From Lachnospiraceae bacterium (GTDB lineage: Bacteria > Bacillota > Clostridia > Lachnospirales > Lachnospiraceae), in the NCBI GenBank assembly GCA_910574745.1, contig CAJTCE010000003.1, positions 33,133-97,132 on the forward strand: a DNA stretch of 64,000 bases, in the 5' to 3' direction. Made by a program: the position numbers and the translations under genes. Of the stretch, positions 9,009 through 17,279 are shown piece by piece. Each line of letters starts with the position of its first letter. Position 1 is the stretch's first letter. Under the pieces are notes generated by a model, which did no database searches, was not told the origin of the DNA, and was given only the letters and a program-made list of their open reading frames with translations.

Positions 9009-10187
9009 ATGAATGAAATCCAGTTAAAATACGGATGCAACCCCAACCAAAAACCTTCCCGCATTTTTATGGCGGATGGCAGCGAGCTCCCTGTTACTGT
9101 CTTAAACGGCAAACCGGGATATATTAATTTTTTGGACGCTTGTAACGGCTGGCAGCTTGTAAAGGAATTAAAGGAAGCCACCGGACTTCCCGCCGCCACT
9201 TCTTTTAAACACGTATCCCCCGCAGGCGCTGCGGTAGGACTTCCCTTAGACGATACCCTTGCCAAAATCTACTGGGTGGACGACTTAGGCCAATTATCTC
9301 CCTTAGCATGTGCTTACGCAAGGGCAAGAGGTGCGGACCGTATGTCCTCTTTCGGAGACTTTATCGCTTTATCCGACACCTGCGACGCTGATACGGCAAA
9401 GCTGATCAAACGAGAGGTTTCCGACGGCGTTATCGCTCCCGGCTTTACGGAAGAAGCCCTTACTATATTAAAGGAAAAGAAAAAAGGCAATTATAATGTG
9501 ATTCAGATTGACCCTTCTTACGTTCCTGCTCCCATCGAGCAGAAACAGGTATACGGTATAACCTTTGAGCAGGGGCGCAACGAATTAGATGTAAACGGGG
9601 ATCTGTTATCCAACATCGTAACGGAAAACAAAGAAATTCCGGAGTCCGCTCTTATTGACATGAAAATTGCATTGATTACCTTAAAATATACCCAGTCCAA
9701 TTCCGTCTGCTATGTAAAGGGCGGACAGGCAATCGGCATCGGTGCAGGCCAGCAGTCCCGCATCCACTGTACCCGTCTCGCAGGGCAGAAAGCCGACAAC
9801 TGGTTTTTACGCCAGTCTCCCCAGGTTATGGGCCTGCAGTTCGTAGACAAGTTAGGCAGGGCAGACAGAGACAACGCTATTGACGTTTACATGGGCGACG
9901 AATATATGGATGTTTTGGCTGACGGCGTATGGGAAAAGACTTTTAAAGTAAAACCGGCTGTCTTTACAGCAGAGGAAAAGAAGGCTTGGCTTGCAAAAAA
10001 TCAGGATGTGACCTTGGGTTCCGACGCATTCTTCCCCTTCTCTGATAATATTGAAAGGGCACATAAGAGCGGCGTTAAATATATCGCGCAGCCCGGCGGG
10101 TCAGTCAGGGATGATGTTGTGATTGAATGCTGTGATAAATATGGAATGGTCATGGCGTTTACGGGAATCAGATTGTTCCATCATTAA
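9009..10187 (+). CDS. purH: Stand-alone AICAR transformylase (PurH C-terminal type)
   Basis: A 392-residue phosphoribosylaminoimidazolecarboxamide formyltransferase, transferring a formyl group from 10-formyl-THF to AICAR. Family motifs seen are LKYGCNPNQKP at the start, FKHVSPAGAAVG near residue 66 (the KH pair of the active site), YTQSNSVCY (about 225) and PGGSVRDD near the end. It lacks the cyclohydrolase domain of classical PurH, whose reaction is supplied by purO 148 bases upstream. An AGGAGG site precedes the ATG. The transcript ends at a strong terminator at 10218-10287. Confidence 0.93.
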   Translation: MNEIQLKYGCNPNQKPSRIFMADGSELPVTVLNGKPGYINFLDACNGWQLVKELKEATGLPAATSFKHVSPAGAAVGLPLDDTLAKIYWVDDLGQLSPLACAYARARGADRMSSFGDFIALSDTCDADTAKLIKREVSDGVIAPGFTEEALTILKEKKKGNYNVIQIDPSYVPAPIEQKQVYGITFEQGRNELDVNGDLLSNIVTENKEIPESALIDMKIALITLKYTQSNSVCYVKGGQAIGIGAGQQSRIHCTRLAGQKADNWFLRQSPQVMGLQFVDKLGRADRDNAIDVYMGDEYMDVLADGVWEKTFKVKPAVFTAEEKKAWLAKNQDVTLGSDAFFPFSDNIERAHKSGVKYIAQPGGSVRDDVVIECCDKYGMVMAFTGIRLFHH

Positions 10188-10217
10188 ATGGATTTCCACT
10201 TTGGTGCGAAAAAAGCA

Positions 10218-10287
10218 GAATAGGAAACGGGTAAACATAACTTTGTCACAGCGCCTCGGATTTTTATCCGTTTCCTATCCTTTTTTC
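10218..10287 (+). terminator. Rho-independent terminator after purO-purH
   Basis: A 15-bp stem, 10220-10234 with 10264-10278 (ataggaaacgg paired with its complement, one G-T wobble), is followed by TTTTTT at 10281-10286. The loop is unusually long, about 29 bases. Confidence 0.8.
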
Positions 10288-10379
10288 CTATACCAAGGAA
10301 ATTCATAAATGCTGCATCAGGCGCCAGACAGCTTACACAACCTCCCGGCGGGACGCCCCATCCACCTTTCCATCGTCTC

Positions 10380-11159
10380 CTACCCCGCCAGATAGTTCCG
10401 CATAATCTTCAATGCATTCTTCTCAAGCCTTGAAACCTGGGCCTGTGAAATCCCAATGATCTCCGACACCTCCATCTGGGTCTTCCCTTCAAAAAAACGT
10501 AGCGTAATAATCTCATGCTCCCTCTCATTGAGCTTCTTCATTGCCTCCGAAAGAGAAATATGCTCCACCCAGGTCTCCTCTTTATTTTTTTTATCCGACA
10601 CCTGATCCATAACATACAAAGTGTCTCCGCCATCCGTATAAATAGGCTCATAAAGGCTCATGGGATTTTGGATGGCATCCAGGGCATAGACAATATCCTC
10701 CTTGGCGATTCCGATTTCTGCGGAAATCTCTTCTATGGTCGGCTCCTTCAAATTATTTCTGGTCATGGTCTCCTTTGCATAAATAGCCTTATAGGCAGTA
10801 TCCTTTAAGCTCCTCGAAACCCTGATAGAATTGTTATCCCTGAGAAACCTCCTGATCTCCCCCACGATCATGGGAACGGCATAGGTACTAAACTTGACCC
10901 CAAGCTCCGAATTGAAGTTATCAATGGCTTTAATAAGCCCGACACAACCTATCTGAAACAAATCGTCCACATTTTCATTGCTGGAGGAAAATCTCTTAAT
11001 CACACTTAACACCAGTCTCAGATTTCCTTCTATATAAGTCTCTCTGGCTTCCTTGTCCCCTTCCGATATACGTACAAACAAAGCTTCCTTTTCCGCGTTT
11101 TTCAGGAGAGGAAGCTTCGCCGTATTCACTCCGCATATTTCTACTTTTCCCTGTGCCAT
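10380..11159 (-). CDS. sigG: RNA polymerase forespore sigma factor SigG
   Basis: A 259-residue late forespore sigma factor. The N-terminus carries KVEICGVNTAKLP, a hallmark of SigG, where the anti-sigma contact lies. Region 2 contains NLRLVLSVIKRF and DLFQIGCVGLIKAIDNF. Region 3 follows, then region 4 with the helix-turn-helix EVSEIIGISQAQVSRLEK. An AGGAGG site precedes the ATG. It is separated from sigE by the thiamine genes and the lipoprotein gene, whereas in many relatives sigG directly follows sigE. A GTATA element lies about 17 bases from CATCCTT in the upstream region and might be a sigma-F/G promoter, but the match is weak. Confidence 0.94.
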   Translation of the reverse strand: MAQGKVEICGVNTAKLPLLKNAEKEALFVRISEGDKEARETYIEGNLRLVLSVIKRFSSSNENVDDLFQIGCVGLIKAIDNFNSELGVKFSTYAVPMIVGEIRRFLRDNNSIRVSRSLKDTAYKAIYAKETMTRNNLKEPTIEEISAEIGIAKEDIVYALDAIQNPMSLYEPIYTDGGDTLYVMDQVSDKKNKEETWVEHISLSEAMKKLNEREHEIITLRFFEGKTQMEVSEIIGISQAQVSRLEKNALKIMRNYLAG

Positions 11160-11263
11160 TTTCTTGTCCTCCTGGTAGAATTTTCATCTACTAAAAGGAT
11201 GCACAGATTACAAAAATTTATACTGCGTGAATCGTAATTTATGACTTTACAAAATGAATTATT

Positions 11264-11962
11264 TTATCCGATCTGACTGCCCCTGAAAATATTTCTTAAT
11301 TCCGCCGCAGCCTGTGAAACATCCTTCTTATGAATAACAGCGGAAACGACCGCAAGTCCGTCCACACCCATATTGCAAAACATCTCTGCATTCTCTTTTT
11401 TAATCCCTCCGATTACTACAATGGGAATTGTGACAGCCTGACGGATTTTCTTTAATTCATCCATGGATACCAGTCTTGCATCTTTTTTTGTTTCAGAAGG
11501 AAACATGGCTCCCACCCCCAAATAATCCGCGCCCTCTTTTTGCGCCCTTACCGCTTCACTTAAACAGGAAACCGATATGCCAAGCAACATCTCTTCCCCG
11601 ATTATTTTTCTTGCCGCAGCTGCCGGAATATCGCCTTGCCCCAGATGCACTCCCGCCGCTTCTACTGATAATGCAATATCTACCCTGTTATTGATAATCA
11701 GCGGAACTTGGTATTGATCCGTTATTTTTTTAATTCCTTTTGCCAGAACATAAAAATCCAATGCCGATATATCGTTCTCCCGAAGCTGTACCATAGTGCA
11801 TCCGCCTAAAACCGCCTTTTCAACCGCTTCCTCCAAAGTTTCCGTACTCATGCGCATACGGTTTGTAACCAGATAAAGGGAATAATCATATTTCATTGCC
11901 CCCATCCTTTTCATTTTTTCCTTCATCTGTTTCTCAACCCACCTTTCTATTTGTTCTTTCAT
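11264..11962 (-). CDS. thiE: Thiamine-phosphate synthase ThiE
   Basis: A 232-residue TIM-barrel enzyme joining HMP pyrophosphate and thiazole phosphate into thiamine phosphate. Motifs seen are LYLVTNR at the first strand, CTMVQLREND (diphosphate binding), VGAMFPSETKKDA and VVIGGIKKENA. The chosen start has GGAGAGGA just upstream and lies 14 bases after the thiD stop. It gives a charged 22-residue extension before the typical start at MKYDYS (11896), which also has a G-rich site, so either start may be used. Last gene of tenA-thiD-thiE, under the TPP riboswitch. Confidence 0.93.
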   Translation of the reverse strand: MKEQIERWVEKQMKEKMKRMGAMKYDYSLYLVTNRMRMSTETLEEAVEKAVLGGCTMVQLRENDISALDFYVLAKGIKKITDQYQVPLIINNRVDIALSVEAAGVHLGQGDIPAAAARKIIGEEMLLGISVSCLSEAVRAQKEGADYLGVGAMFPSETKKDARLVSMDELKKIRQAVTIPIVVIGGIKKENAEMFCNMGVDGLAVVSAVIHKKDVSQAAAELRNIFRGSQIG

Positions 11963-11976
11963 TTGTCCTCTCCGTG

Positions 11977-12780
11977 TTACCCTTCGTTCAATCCATGCCT
12001 GTACAAATCCCAAAAATGATGGGTGGGGCCATTTCCTTTCCCGATGCCAAGAGAATGCTCTATGGCTGTGGTAACGTATGCTTTTGCCGCTCCTACTGCG
12101 TCGGGCAGACTCATCTCCTTTGCCAGCTGTGACGCAATAGCCGAGGAAAAGGTGCAGCCTGTTCCATGGGTATTGGGGGTATTGATTCTGACCGATTCAT
12201 AATCATAAAACTGTTTTCCGTCAAACAGAATATCCAGTGCATTCCCTGTGGCATGACCGCCTTTTATGACTACTGCTTTACACCCCATATGATAGATTTT
12301 TCGTGCCGCTTCCTTCGTTTCCTTTATGGATGTAATTTTCATCCCGGTTATTTTTTCAGCTTCCGGAATGTTGGGTGTACAGACATCCGAAACGGGAATC
12401 ACAGCTTTTATCAATGTTTCAACCGCTTTCTTATCCATAAGCGGACAGCCGTTTTTTGCATACATTACAGGATCAACCACGACGTGCCGGGGCCGGTATT
12501 GTTGCATCTTTTTTGCAACGGCATCCATACACTCCACCGAAGACAGCATACCGATTTTGACTGCATCAGTCCCTATATCCTCAAAAACCGCGTCAATCTG
12601 CTTTTCAACCATATCCGGCCTAATATTTTGAATGTCCATAACCCGGCTTGTATTCTCGGCAACAACAGAGACTATGACGCTCATTCCAAAAACGCCATGG
12701 GCGGAAAATGTCTTTAAATCCGCCTGTATGCCCGCCCCACCGCTGCAGTCGGAACCCGCAATGCTCAAAACCTTCTTCAT
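11977..12780 (-). CDS. thiD: Hydroxymethylpyrimidine/phosphomethylpyrimidine kinase ThiD
   Basis: A 267-residue ribokinase-fold kinase that phosphorylates HMP and HMP phosphate for thiamine synthesis. Visible motifs are SIAGSDCSGGAGIQADLKT at the N-terminus, DPVMYAKNG in the middle, and the anion-hole motif NTHGTGCTFSSAIAS near residue 210 with the catalytic cysteine region. Length is typical. It sits between tenA and thiE in one operon. No thiC or thiazole genes are in the window, so the operon fits salvage of pyrimidine from degraded thiamine (TenA product) as well as late synthesis. Confidence 0.94.
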   Translation of the reverse strand: MKKVLSIAGSDCSGGAGIQADLKTFSAHGVFGMSVIVSVVAENTSRVMDIQNIRPDMVEKQIDAVFEDIGTDAVKIGMLSSVECMDAVAKKMQQYRPRHVVVDPVMYAKNGCPLMDKKAVETLIKAVIPVSDVCTPNIPEAEKITGMKITSIKETKEAARKIYHMGCKAVVIKGGHATGNALDILFDGKQFYDYESVRINTPNTHGTGCTFSSAIASQLAKEMSLPDAVGAAKAYVTTAIEHSLGIGKGNGPTHHFWDLYRHGLNEG

Positions 12781-12828
12781 AAGAAACTTCCTCCTTTAAA
12801 AGTAACTTTCTCCTTCATAAGACCACCT

Positions 12829-13500
12829 TTAACAGCTTTCCTTTCTATCCGGTTCCCCATAAGCCATTTTCCAGAAATCCAGCTCCAATAAGCTGGCCTT
12901 TCTAAATACGTCGCCTAACTGTCGCTTTCTTTCTTCCGGCAGCCCGCCACATTTTTCCTCCCCAAACCGGCACCAGTCCCTGCACTTTTCATAATACAAG
13001 TCTTCGGCATAGTCCCCTATAAAATCAGCATATCGGGAGGCAATCGTCCCCGGAATGACGGCTATCTTTCTAAATACATAGCTGTAACTGAGCATACATG
13101 GAAGGGCTGCCATCAAAATTTCCGGAATGTCCCCATGCCCGGCAATATTCAGCAAAAAATCTACGTACCTTTTGTTTTGTGGCAATGGTTCCATCATTTC
13201 TATATCATCATCCCTTAAGCCGAATCGTTTAAGCCAGGATAACCGTACCGCCGATTCAGCATCTGTCACAAAATTCAAAATTGAATAGTATACCTGAATA
13301 TCCTTTAAACATGTAGAATGATAAATAGCGCTTCCGTAAATGCGGGCATAATTTTTCAGGTATATACTATCCTGTATGATGTAATTTTTAAATTTTTCAA
13401 CAGGCAGAATCCCTTTTTGCATTTCACTCACAAAAGGCGTATTTGCACAAGCATCCCAAATCGGTATACTTTTCTTTAACACATCGCTCATAAATGACAT
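12829..13500 (-). CDS. tenA: TenA-family thiaminase II
   Basis: A 223-residue all-helical TenA/PQQC-fold protein that hydrolyses aminopyrimidine products of thiamine breakdown for salvage. The segment MAALPCMLSYSYV contains the conserved catalytic-cysteine context. FVSEMQKGILP and FKNYIIQDSIYLKNYAR are family signatures near the N-terminus. The ATG follows AGGAGG by 8 bases. It is the first gene of the tenA-thiD-thiE operon. A TPP riboswitch and terminator lie 100-240 bases upstream, so expression should rise when thiamine pyrophosphate is scarce. Confidence 0.92.
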   Translation of the reverse strand: MSFMSDVLKKSIPIWDACANTPFVSEMQKGILPVEKFKNYIIQDSIYLKNYARIYGSAIYHSTCLKDIQVYYSILNFVTDAESAVRLSWLKRFGLRDDDIEMMEPLPQNKRYVDFLLNIAGHGDIPEILMAALPCMLSYSYVFRKIAVIPGTIASRYADFIGDYAEDLYYEKCRDWCRFGEEKCGGLPEERKRQLGDVFRKASLLELDFWKMAYGEPDRKESC

Positions 13501-13600
13501 TTCACATTCCTCCTACCGTAACACTTTAATCATAAAGCCTGTCTCTTTTTTGTTGCCTAAACCGTCTGCCTTCTTTAGAGTGCCTGTGCTCTATACCGCC

Positions 13601-13636
13601 AAACTAAAAAGAGCTTCCCGTAAAAAGAAGCTCTTT
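13601..13636 (-). terminator. Riboswitch-controlled terminator before tenA
   Basis: A 10-bp perfect stem, 13608-13617 with 13627-13636 (AAAGAGCTTC and GAAGCTCTTT), followed by TTTTT on the minus strand. It lies between the TPP aptamer and tenA and is probably the expression platform. GGCGTA at the aptamer 3' end can alternatively pair with TACGCC at about 13649-13654, the kind of switch helix expected. Confidence 0.85.
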
Positions 13637-13659
13637 CAAACGCAAAACGGCGTAAGAAA

Positions 13660-13740
13660 TTGCTTCCCTACGCCGGTATTAGCCGACAGGTCCAGAGGTC
13701 AGGTCTTAACCTTTTTCAACTTGTTCAGTTCCCTCGCAAA
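13660..13740 (-). promoter_or_regulatory. TPP riboswitch aptamer (slightly divergent)
   Basis: Read on the minus strand, this holds the thi-box features in order. A GAGGG segment comes first, then a P3-like hairpin (AACT/AGTT), GGTTAAGACC, GACCTG, then CTAATACCGG followed by GCGTAGGGAA, the most conserved 3' block of the aptamer. TTGC/GCAA can form P1. The usual CTGAGA appears as TTGAAA, a divergence to note. Position upstream of tenA-thiD-thiE, followed by a terminator, strongly supports the call. Boundaries are approximate. Confidence 0.85.
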
Positions 13741-13834
13741 CATGTACTTTATCCTATTCAATTATTCTCTAGCCATATGCCATTGCACATATGAAATTAT
13801 AAGCATGGAAGCGAAAAAAGTCAAGACTCACATT

Positions 13835-15001
13835 TTATCTTGCTTCCATAGAAGAATAAATACTATCTACCAGTTCAACCAGCTCGCTCTCATCAGCTCC
13901 GCTCTTTATGGTAGTGCCGCCTATTCCATAAATCTTGGTTCCCCGGCAGATATAATAAATATACATCTCTGTTCCCGGTTCGGCATAATCTTTCACACGG
14001 GCCGTAAATACAAATCCCAGCTCCGTCATTCCCAGCATATGGGTCTCAACATTCACGCCTCCATACTGTTGGCTCAGTTGTTCCTCAAAAATATCGGCAA
14101 ATATCTGCTGCTCTCCCTTCGTCAAGGTTCCCAATTCTGCACTGTCCCCCACAGCATCCATGACAATCGTGCATAACAGCTGGTTCTGCTCCACGCTGTT
14201 ACCGTTTAAACCATAAAACGTTCCTCCGGGAAGCAAATTGCTGTACACCGTGTTCTTTACCCATCCTTCCGGCAGATAAATATAGAAATCCCCGAATGGT
14301 ATGGTATTTCCGGTCATTCTTGCAAGCTCGTCCTCGCTGGGATTATATCCATCGATTTTAGCTTGCAGAAATCCGTCTTCATAAGCAAAATCCGTTTCAA
14401 AATATTTTTCCAGCTCTTCAACAACCGCACCTGACTGTCCGGTTTCCAAAGACGAATCCACCCTGAGCACAACCTTAAAGGTTCTGCCATCCTCTAATTC
14501 CGTCAAATAATAATCCAGCCATTGTCCTACATAGCCTTTCTTTTCATCATCAAAAACCAGATAGGACACTTCCGCTTTTACAGCGCCATTCTCCAATGAC
14601 TCTATATCGGAAATTTCCAGATCCGCATAATTTTTTCTGTAGTTGACGCTGTATTCGGAATCCAGCATATATTGAAGCTTCTGTTTTAACGTTTTATTGG
14701 CGTATTCCTCTGAAAGCAAAGGATTTAGGTTAAGAGTAACCTCCACCCCTTCCTTTTTGCTGATAATGCAGGTTCCACCCACATAAGCATAATCATCTGT
14801 CGGCAGATAGAGAACAGACGACGCTTCTCCCTCCAGAGTATATGCGCTTAAATGACTGAATCCCTCATAACCGATGACATCAACGCCCAAAACCGGCTGT
14901 TCTGTCACTACATTGACTGTATCTTCCTTTTTCATCTGGCAGCCCCAGAGTGACAATACAGTCGATACCAGAACAGCTGCCAATTTTAATTTTCTTTTCA
15001 T
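13835..15001 (-). CDS. Putative lipoprotein of unknown function
   Basis: A 388-residue exported protein. The N-terminus is MKRKLKLAAVLVSTVLSLWG followed by the lipobox cysteine at residue 21, so it should be lipidated (lgt is present at 29.2 kb) and face the outside of the membrane. The rest appears as two alpha/beta regions, about 40-195 and 235-388. The second contains IPFGDFYIYLPEGWVKN, similar in feel to PsbP/Mog1-like lipoprotein domains, which is inference only. No enzyme motif was recognised. It has its own promoter at 15053-15082 and GAGGGAAAAGG before the ATG. The thiamine riboswitch starts 95 bases after its stop. Confidence 0.75.
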   Translation of the reverse strand: MKRKLKLAAVLVSTVLSLWGCQMKKEDTVNVVTEQPVLGVDVIGYEGFSHLSAYTLEGEASSVLYLPTDDYAYVGGTCIISKKEGVEVTLNLNPLLSEEYANKTLKQKLQYMLDSEYSVNYRKNYADLEISDIESLENGAVKAEVSYLVFDDEKKGYVGQWLDYYLTELEDGRTFKVVLRVDSSLETGQSGAVVEELEKYFETDFAYEDGFLQAKIDGYNPSEDELARMTGNTIPFGDFYIYLPEGWVKNTVYSNLLPGGTFYGLNGNSVEQNQLLCTIVMDAVGDSAELGTLTKGEQQIFADIFEEQLSQQYGGVNVETHMLGMTELGFVFTARVKDYAEPGTEMYIYYICRGTKIYGIGGTTIKSGADESELVELVDSIYSSMEAR

Positions 15002-15052
15002 CCTTTTCCCTCACAGAATTATATTAAACCGAAAATAACCCGATTCTCTTCT

Positions 15053-15082
15053 ATTATCACTGAAACATTTGACATATGTCAA
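15053..15082 (-). promoter_or_regulatory. Sigma-A promoter with palindromic -35, lipoprotein gene
   Basis: On the minus strand, TTGACA (15077-15082) and GATAAT (15053-15058) are separated by 18 bases. The -35 lies inside the perfect palindrome TTGACATATGTCAA, which may be an operator. It starts 11 bases after the end of the intron-like element. Confidence 0.65.
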
Positions 15083-15092
15083 TATCTTTCTA

Positions 15093-15441
15093 ATCGAGTA
15101 GGAGGGGGTGGCTAACCCCCGTCCTCTCACACCACCGCTCATGCGGTTATGCAAGCGGCGGTTCGATTGTTCAAAGATATGCCTATGCCCTGCAGCATGG
15201 GTTACTAAGGAGCGAATATTTTGTCACTCTGCAAAGCTTGCCATACAGACCTCCCCAGTTAAGGTACCTGATCTTTCCCTCCACCTATCTGCCACATTTA
15301 CCCGGTATGCCTTCGAATAGTTATTGGGCTTCCTTCAGATTCCATCTCGTGATGGACAGCCTTGCCATTGGCTGTAGGTTTCCCACTATCAAAGTACTTT
15401 ACGGACTTGCACCGATTAGATTGCGCCCATACCAGGCGAAC
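15093..15441 (-). mobile_element. ORF-less group II intron-like element (group IIC-like), 349 bp
   Basis: Read on the minus strand it begins GTTCGCC and carries GGTGCAAGTCC, an AACCTACAGCCAATGGCAAG stretch typical of domain I, then a domain V-like hairpin (GAACCGCCGC...GCGGTGGT). A domain VI-like stem GGGGGT/ACCCCC follows, and the element ends CTACTCGAT. No reverse transcriptase frame is present. The 5' end abuts the T-tract of the sigE terminator, the insertion preference known for group IIC introns. At 349 bases it is short even for an ORF-less intron, so it may be a deletion derivative. Exact ends are inferred from the terminal motifs. Confidence 0.65.
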
Positions 15442-15443
15442 TA

Positions 15444-15479
15444 GAAAAAAAGTCTCTGACAGCCGTCAAAGACTTTTTT
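15444..15479 (-). terminator. Terminator after sigE
   Basis: An AAAAAAGTCT/AGACTTTTTT stem (15446-15455 with 15470-15479) extended by TGAC/GTCA around an AGCC loop. T-runs on both strands make it bidirectional in principle; it closes the spoIIGA-sigE operon. Confidence 0.85.
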
Positions 15480-15554
15480 ACTGTTTTATGCTCCTGATTA
15501 TGGTATATCCAATTCCTTACTAATACTCCTTCACTTTTCTCTTTCGTCCATTTT

Positions 15555-16295
15555 CTATACTTCCTTGCTCATCTCCCTCTTCAGCCTCTTCATAATTTTC
15601 TTTTCAAGTCTTGAAATATAAGACTGGGAAATTCCCAAAAGTCCCGCAACCTCTTTCTGGGTCATCTCTTCCCCGTCTTCTTTATCCAGTCCGAACCTAA
15701 GATTAATAATGGTCCTCTCCCGTTCCGACAATTTTCCGATAGCGGATTTTAAAACCTTCCGCTCCACCTCATTTTCAATGTCACGGTAAATGATGTCCTC
15801 GTCGGTTCCCAAAATATCCGATAGCAAAAGTTCGTTGCCGTCCCAATCCACATTTAAGGGCTCATCAATGGAAACCTCCAGCTTTGTTTTATTATTCCTT
15901 CTTAAATACATCAAAATCTCATTTTCAATACACCGGGAAGCGTAGGTTGCAAGCTTTATATTTTTCTCAGGATTATAGGTATTAATGGATTTGATCAGAC
16001 CGATGGTTCCAATGGAGATCAAATCTTCTACCCCGATTCCCGTATTGTCGAATTTCTTTGCTATGTATACCACCAGCCGCAGATTATGCTCAATTAAAAC
16101 GGCTTTCGCTTCATCCTCGCCTTCCGTTCCAAGCTCCCTTATCATTTCATTTTCCTGCTCATCCATCAGCGGCGGCGGAAGCACCTCCGTGCCTCCTATA
16201 TAATGAATATCTCCCTGTTTGCTGAATAAAAGACTTCCTTCTCTTCTCAATATCCGGAATTGAAATTTTCCCGGCATAGATACCTTTAAAATCAT
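15555..16295 (-). CDS. sigE: RNA polymerase mother-cell sigma factor SigE (pro-form)
   Basis: A 246-residue early mother-cell sigma factor. An N-terminal pro-sequence of about 30 residues leads to [13 protein letters not shown], the conserved region around the SpoIIGA processing site. Region 2 contains [13 protein letters not shown] and [19 protein letters not shown], and region 4 ends with [25 protein letters not shown] lies 7 bases before the ATG. It directly follows spoIIGA (17-base gap) and is followed by a terminator. The basic start ([18 protein letters not shown]) fits the membrane-tethering role of the pro-peptide. Confidence 0.96.
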   Translation of the reverse strand: MILKVSMPGKFQFRILRREGSLLFSKQGDIHYIGGTEVLPPPLMDEQENEMIRELGTEGEDEAKAVLIEHNLRLVVYIAKKFDNTGIGVEDLISIGTIGLIKSINTYNPEKNIKLATYASRCIENEILMYLRRNNKTKLEVSIDEPLNVDWDGNELLLSDILGTDEDIIYRDIENEVERKVLKSAIGKLSERERTIINLRFGLDKEDGEEMTQKEVAGLLGISQSYISRLEKKIMKRLKREMSKEV

Positions 16296-16312
16296 GTTTT
16301 TCCTCCCTTTTC

Positions 16313-17125
16313 CTATAGCAAAAGTGGTGTCAGAATTACCTCGTAAGCGTCGTTACTATAGTTTTCTTCATATACAGCACATAAAACCTTTTCTCTGATT
16401 ACTGCCTCATCCTCTCCGCTTTCCCTTTCTTTTAAAATTTCCAACCTCTCCATCCGGAATGCTTCCAGAATCCCCTTTTTTCTTCCGATACTGCCATAGG
16501 GAATGACTCTGTATCCCTTTTCCTCCCCTATGTCTTCTTTTAAAAGAAGTTTTTCAGCAAGGCTCTTTTGTATAATGATGACCGGCTCCTTACTGATAGG
16601 GTCCACAAGACCGTTTCCCGTGTCGACGAGTCCATATGTATCCGCCATGCGCCCCTTATGATAAAGCCTGACTCTCAGGATACTGTTTTCTTCCTGAAAA
16701 CGCTCTAACAGCAGGCGCTTCATTTTAATACAAAAAAGCCCCATAAATACCAAGGCGGCAGAGGACGTAAGCATCAGATAACCGCCTTTTGCTTCTTCTC
16801 CCCATAAGTCCAGAATGCCCGAAAGGCATAAGGACAAAACACTCTCGCACAGAAGAACCCCTACGAGCTTTTTGCGTGTCACAGGACAAAAAGCCGCTAC
16901 GGCACTAAAAACTCCCAGTACCGCTCCTGCCAAAAGATTGGCGGGAAACTTCATAACCGGAAATCCCATAACAAGCATAGCGCAATAACAGGCGCTTCCC
17001 AATGCGGAAGCAGCCGCCATCCTGATAACCTTCCCCTTCATCCGAAACAGGAGATTGGTTATAGAAAGGATTCCCAGTTGATACAACAGGTTTATAAAAA
17101 ATACCATATCCAGATAAATGGTCAT
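16313..17125 (-). CDS. spoIIGA: Sigma-E processing peptidase SpoIIGA
   Basis: A 270-residue membrane-anchored aspartic protease that cleaves pro-sigma-E in the mother cell. The N-terminal half holds about five hydrophobic segments (residues 5-140). The C-terminal half contains the protease motif [11 protein letters not shown] (Asp near residue 168). G-rich GGGGGAG precedes the ATG. Co-transcribed with sigE from the promoter at 17151-17218. In the known system SpoIIGA is activated by the forespore signal SpoIIR, which is not in this window. Confidence 0.94.
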   Translation of the reverse strand: MTIYLDMVFFINLLYQLGILSITNLLFRMKGKVIRMAAASALGSACYCAMLVMGFPVMKFPANLLAGAVLGVFSAVAAFCPVTRKKLVGVLLCESVLSLCLSGILDLWGEEAKGGYLMLTSSAALVFMGLFCIKMKRLLLERFQEENSILRVRLYHKGRMADTYGLVDTGNGLVDPISKEPVIIIQKSLAEKLLLKEDIGEEKGYRVIPYGSIGRKKGILEAFRMERLEILKERESGEDEAVIREKVLCAVYEENYSNDAYEVILTPLLL

Positions 17126-17150
17126 TCTGCTCTCCCCCTGTCACAGGAAC

Positions 17151-17218
17151 ATTATAAGGAATATCCACCGCAGATTTTGTCAAATATAAGGAAGGAGCGG
17201 ACAAAAATTATTGACAAA
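17151..17218 (-). promoter_or_regulatory. Spo0A-type spoIIG promoter
   Basis: On the minus strand, TATAAT (17151-17156) lies 21 bases from TTGACA (17178-17183), wider than the normal 17. The B. subtilis spoIIG promoter has the same unusual wide spacing and depends on phosphorylated Spo0A. Sequences like the 0A box (TTTGTC followed by A/G-rich bases) lie at and upstream of the -35: TTTTGTCAAA on the plus strand (17175-17184), TTTTTGTCCG on the minus strand (17198-17207) and ATTTTGTCAA on the minus strand (17211-17220). Confidence 0.75.
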
Positions 17219-17226
17219 ATGCGCGC

Positions 17227-17261
17227 AAAAAACACCGCCTTGCAATTTCTTGCAAGGCGGT
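17227..17261 (-). terminator. Terminator after ftsZ
   Basis: A perfect 12-bp stem, accgccttgcaa (17234-17245) with its complement (17250-17261), with a TTTC loop and a T-run at 17227-17232 on the minus strand. Confidence 0.92.
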
Positions 17262-17279
17262 ATTAAAAGGAAATACAAT

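Noticed and set aside
11896..11962. Shorter ThiE start at MKYDYS
   Set aside because: Possible and close to the usual protein start, but the upstream ATG has a better ribosome site and fits the spacing after thiD; not decided firmly.
15108..15444. Two plus-strand open frames of about 70 codons
   Set aside because: They lie wholly inside the group II intron-like RNA and lack ribosome sites; they are shadows of structured RNA.
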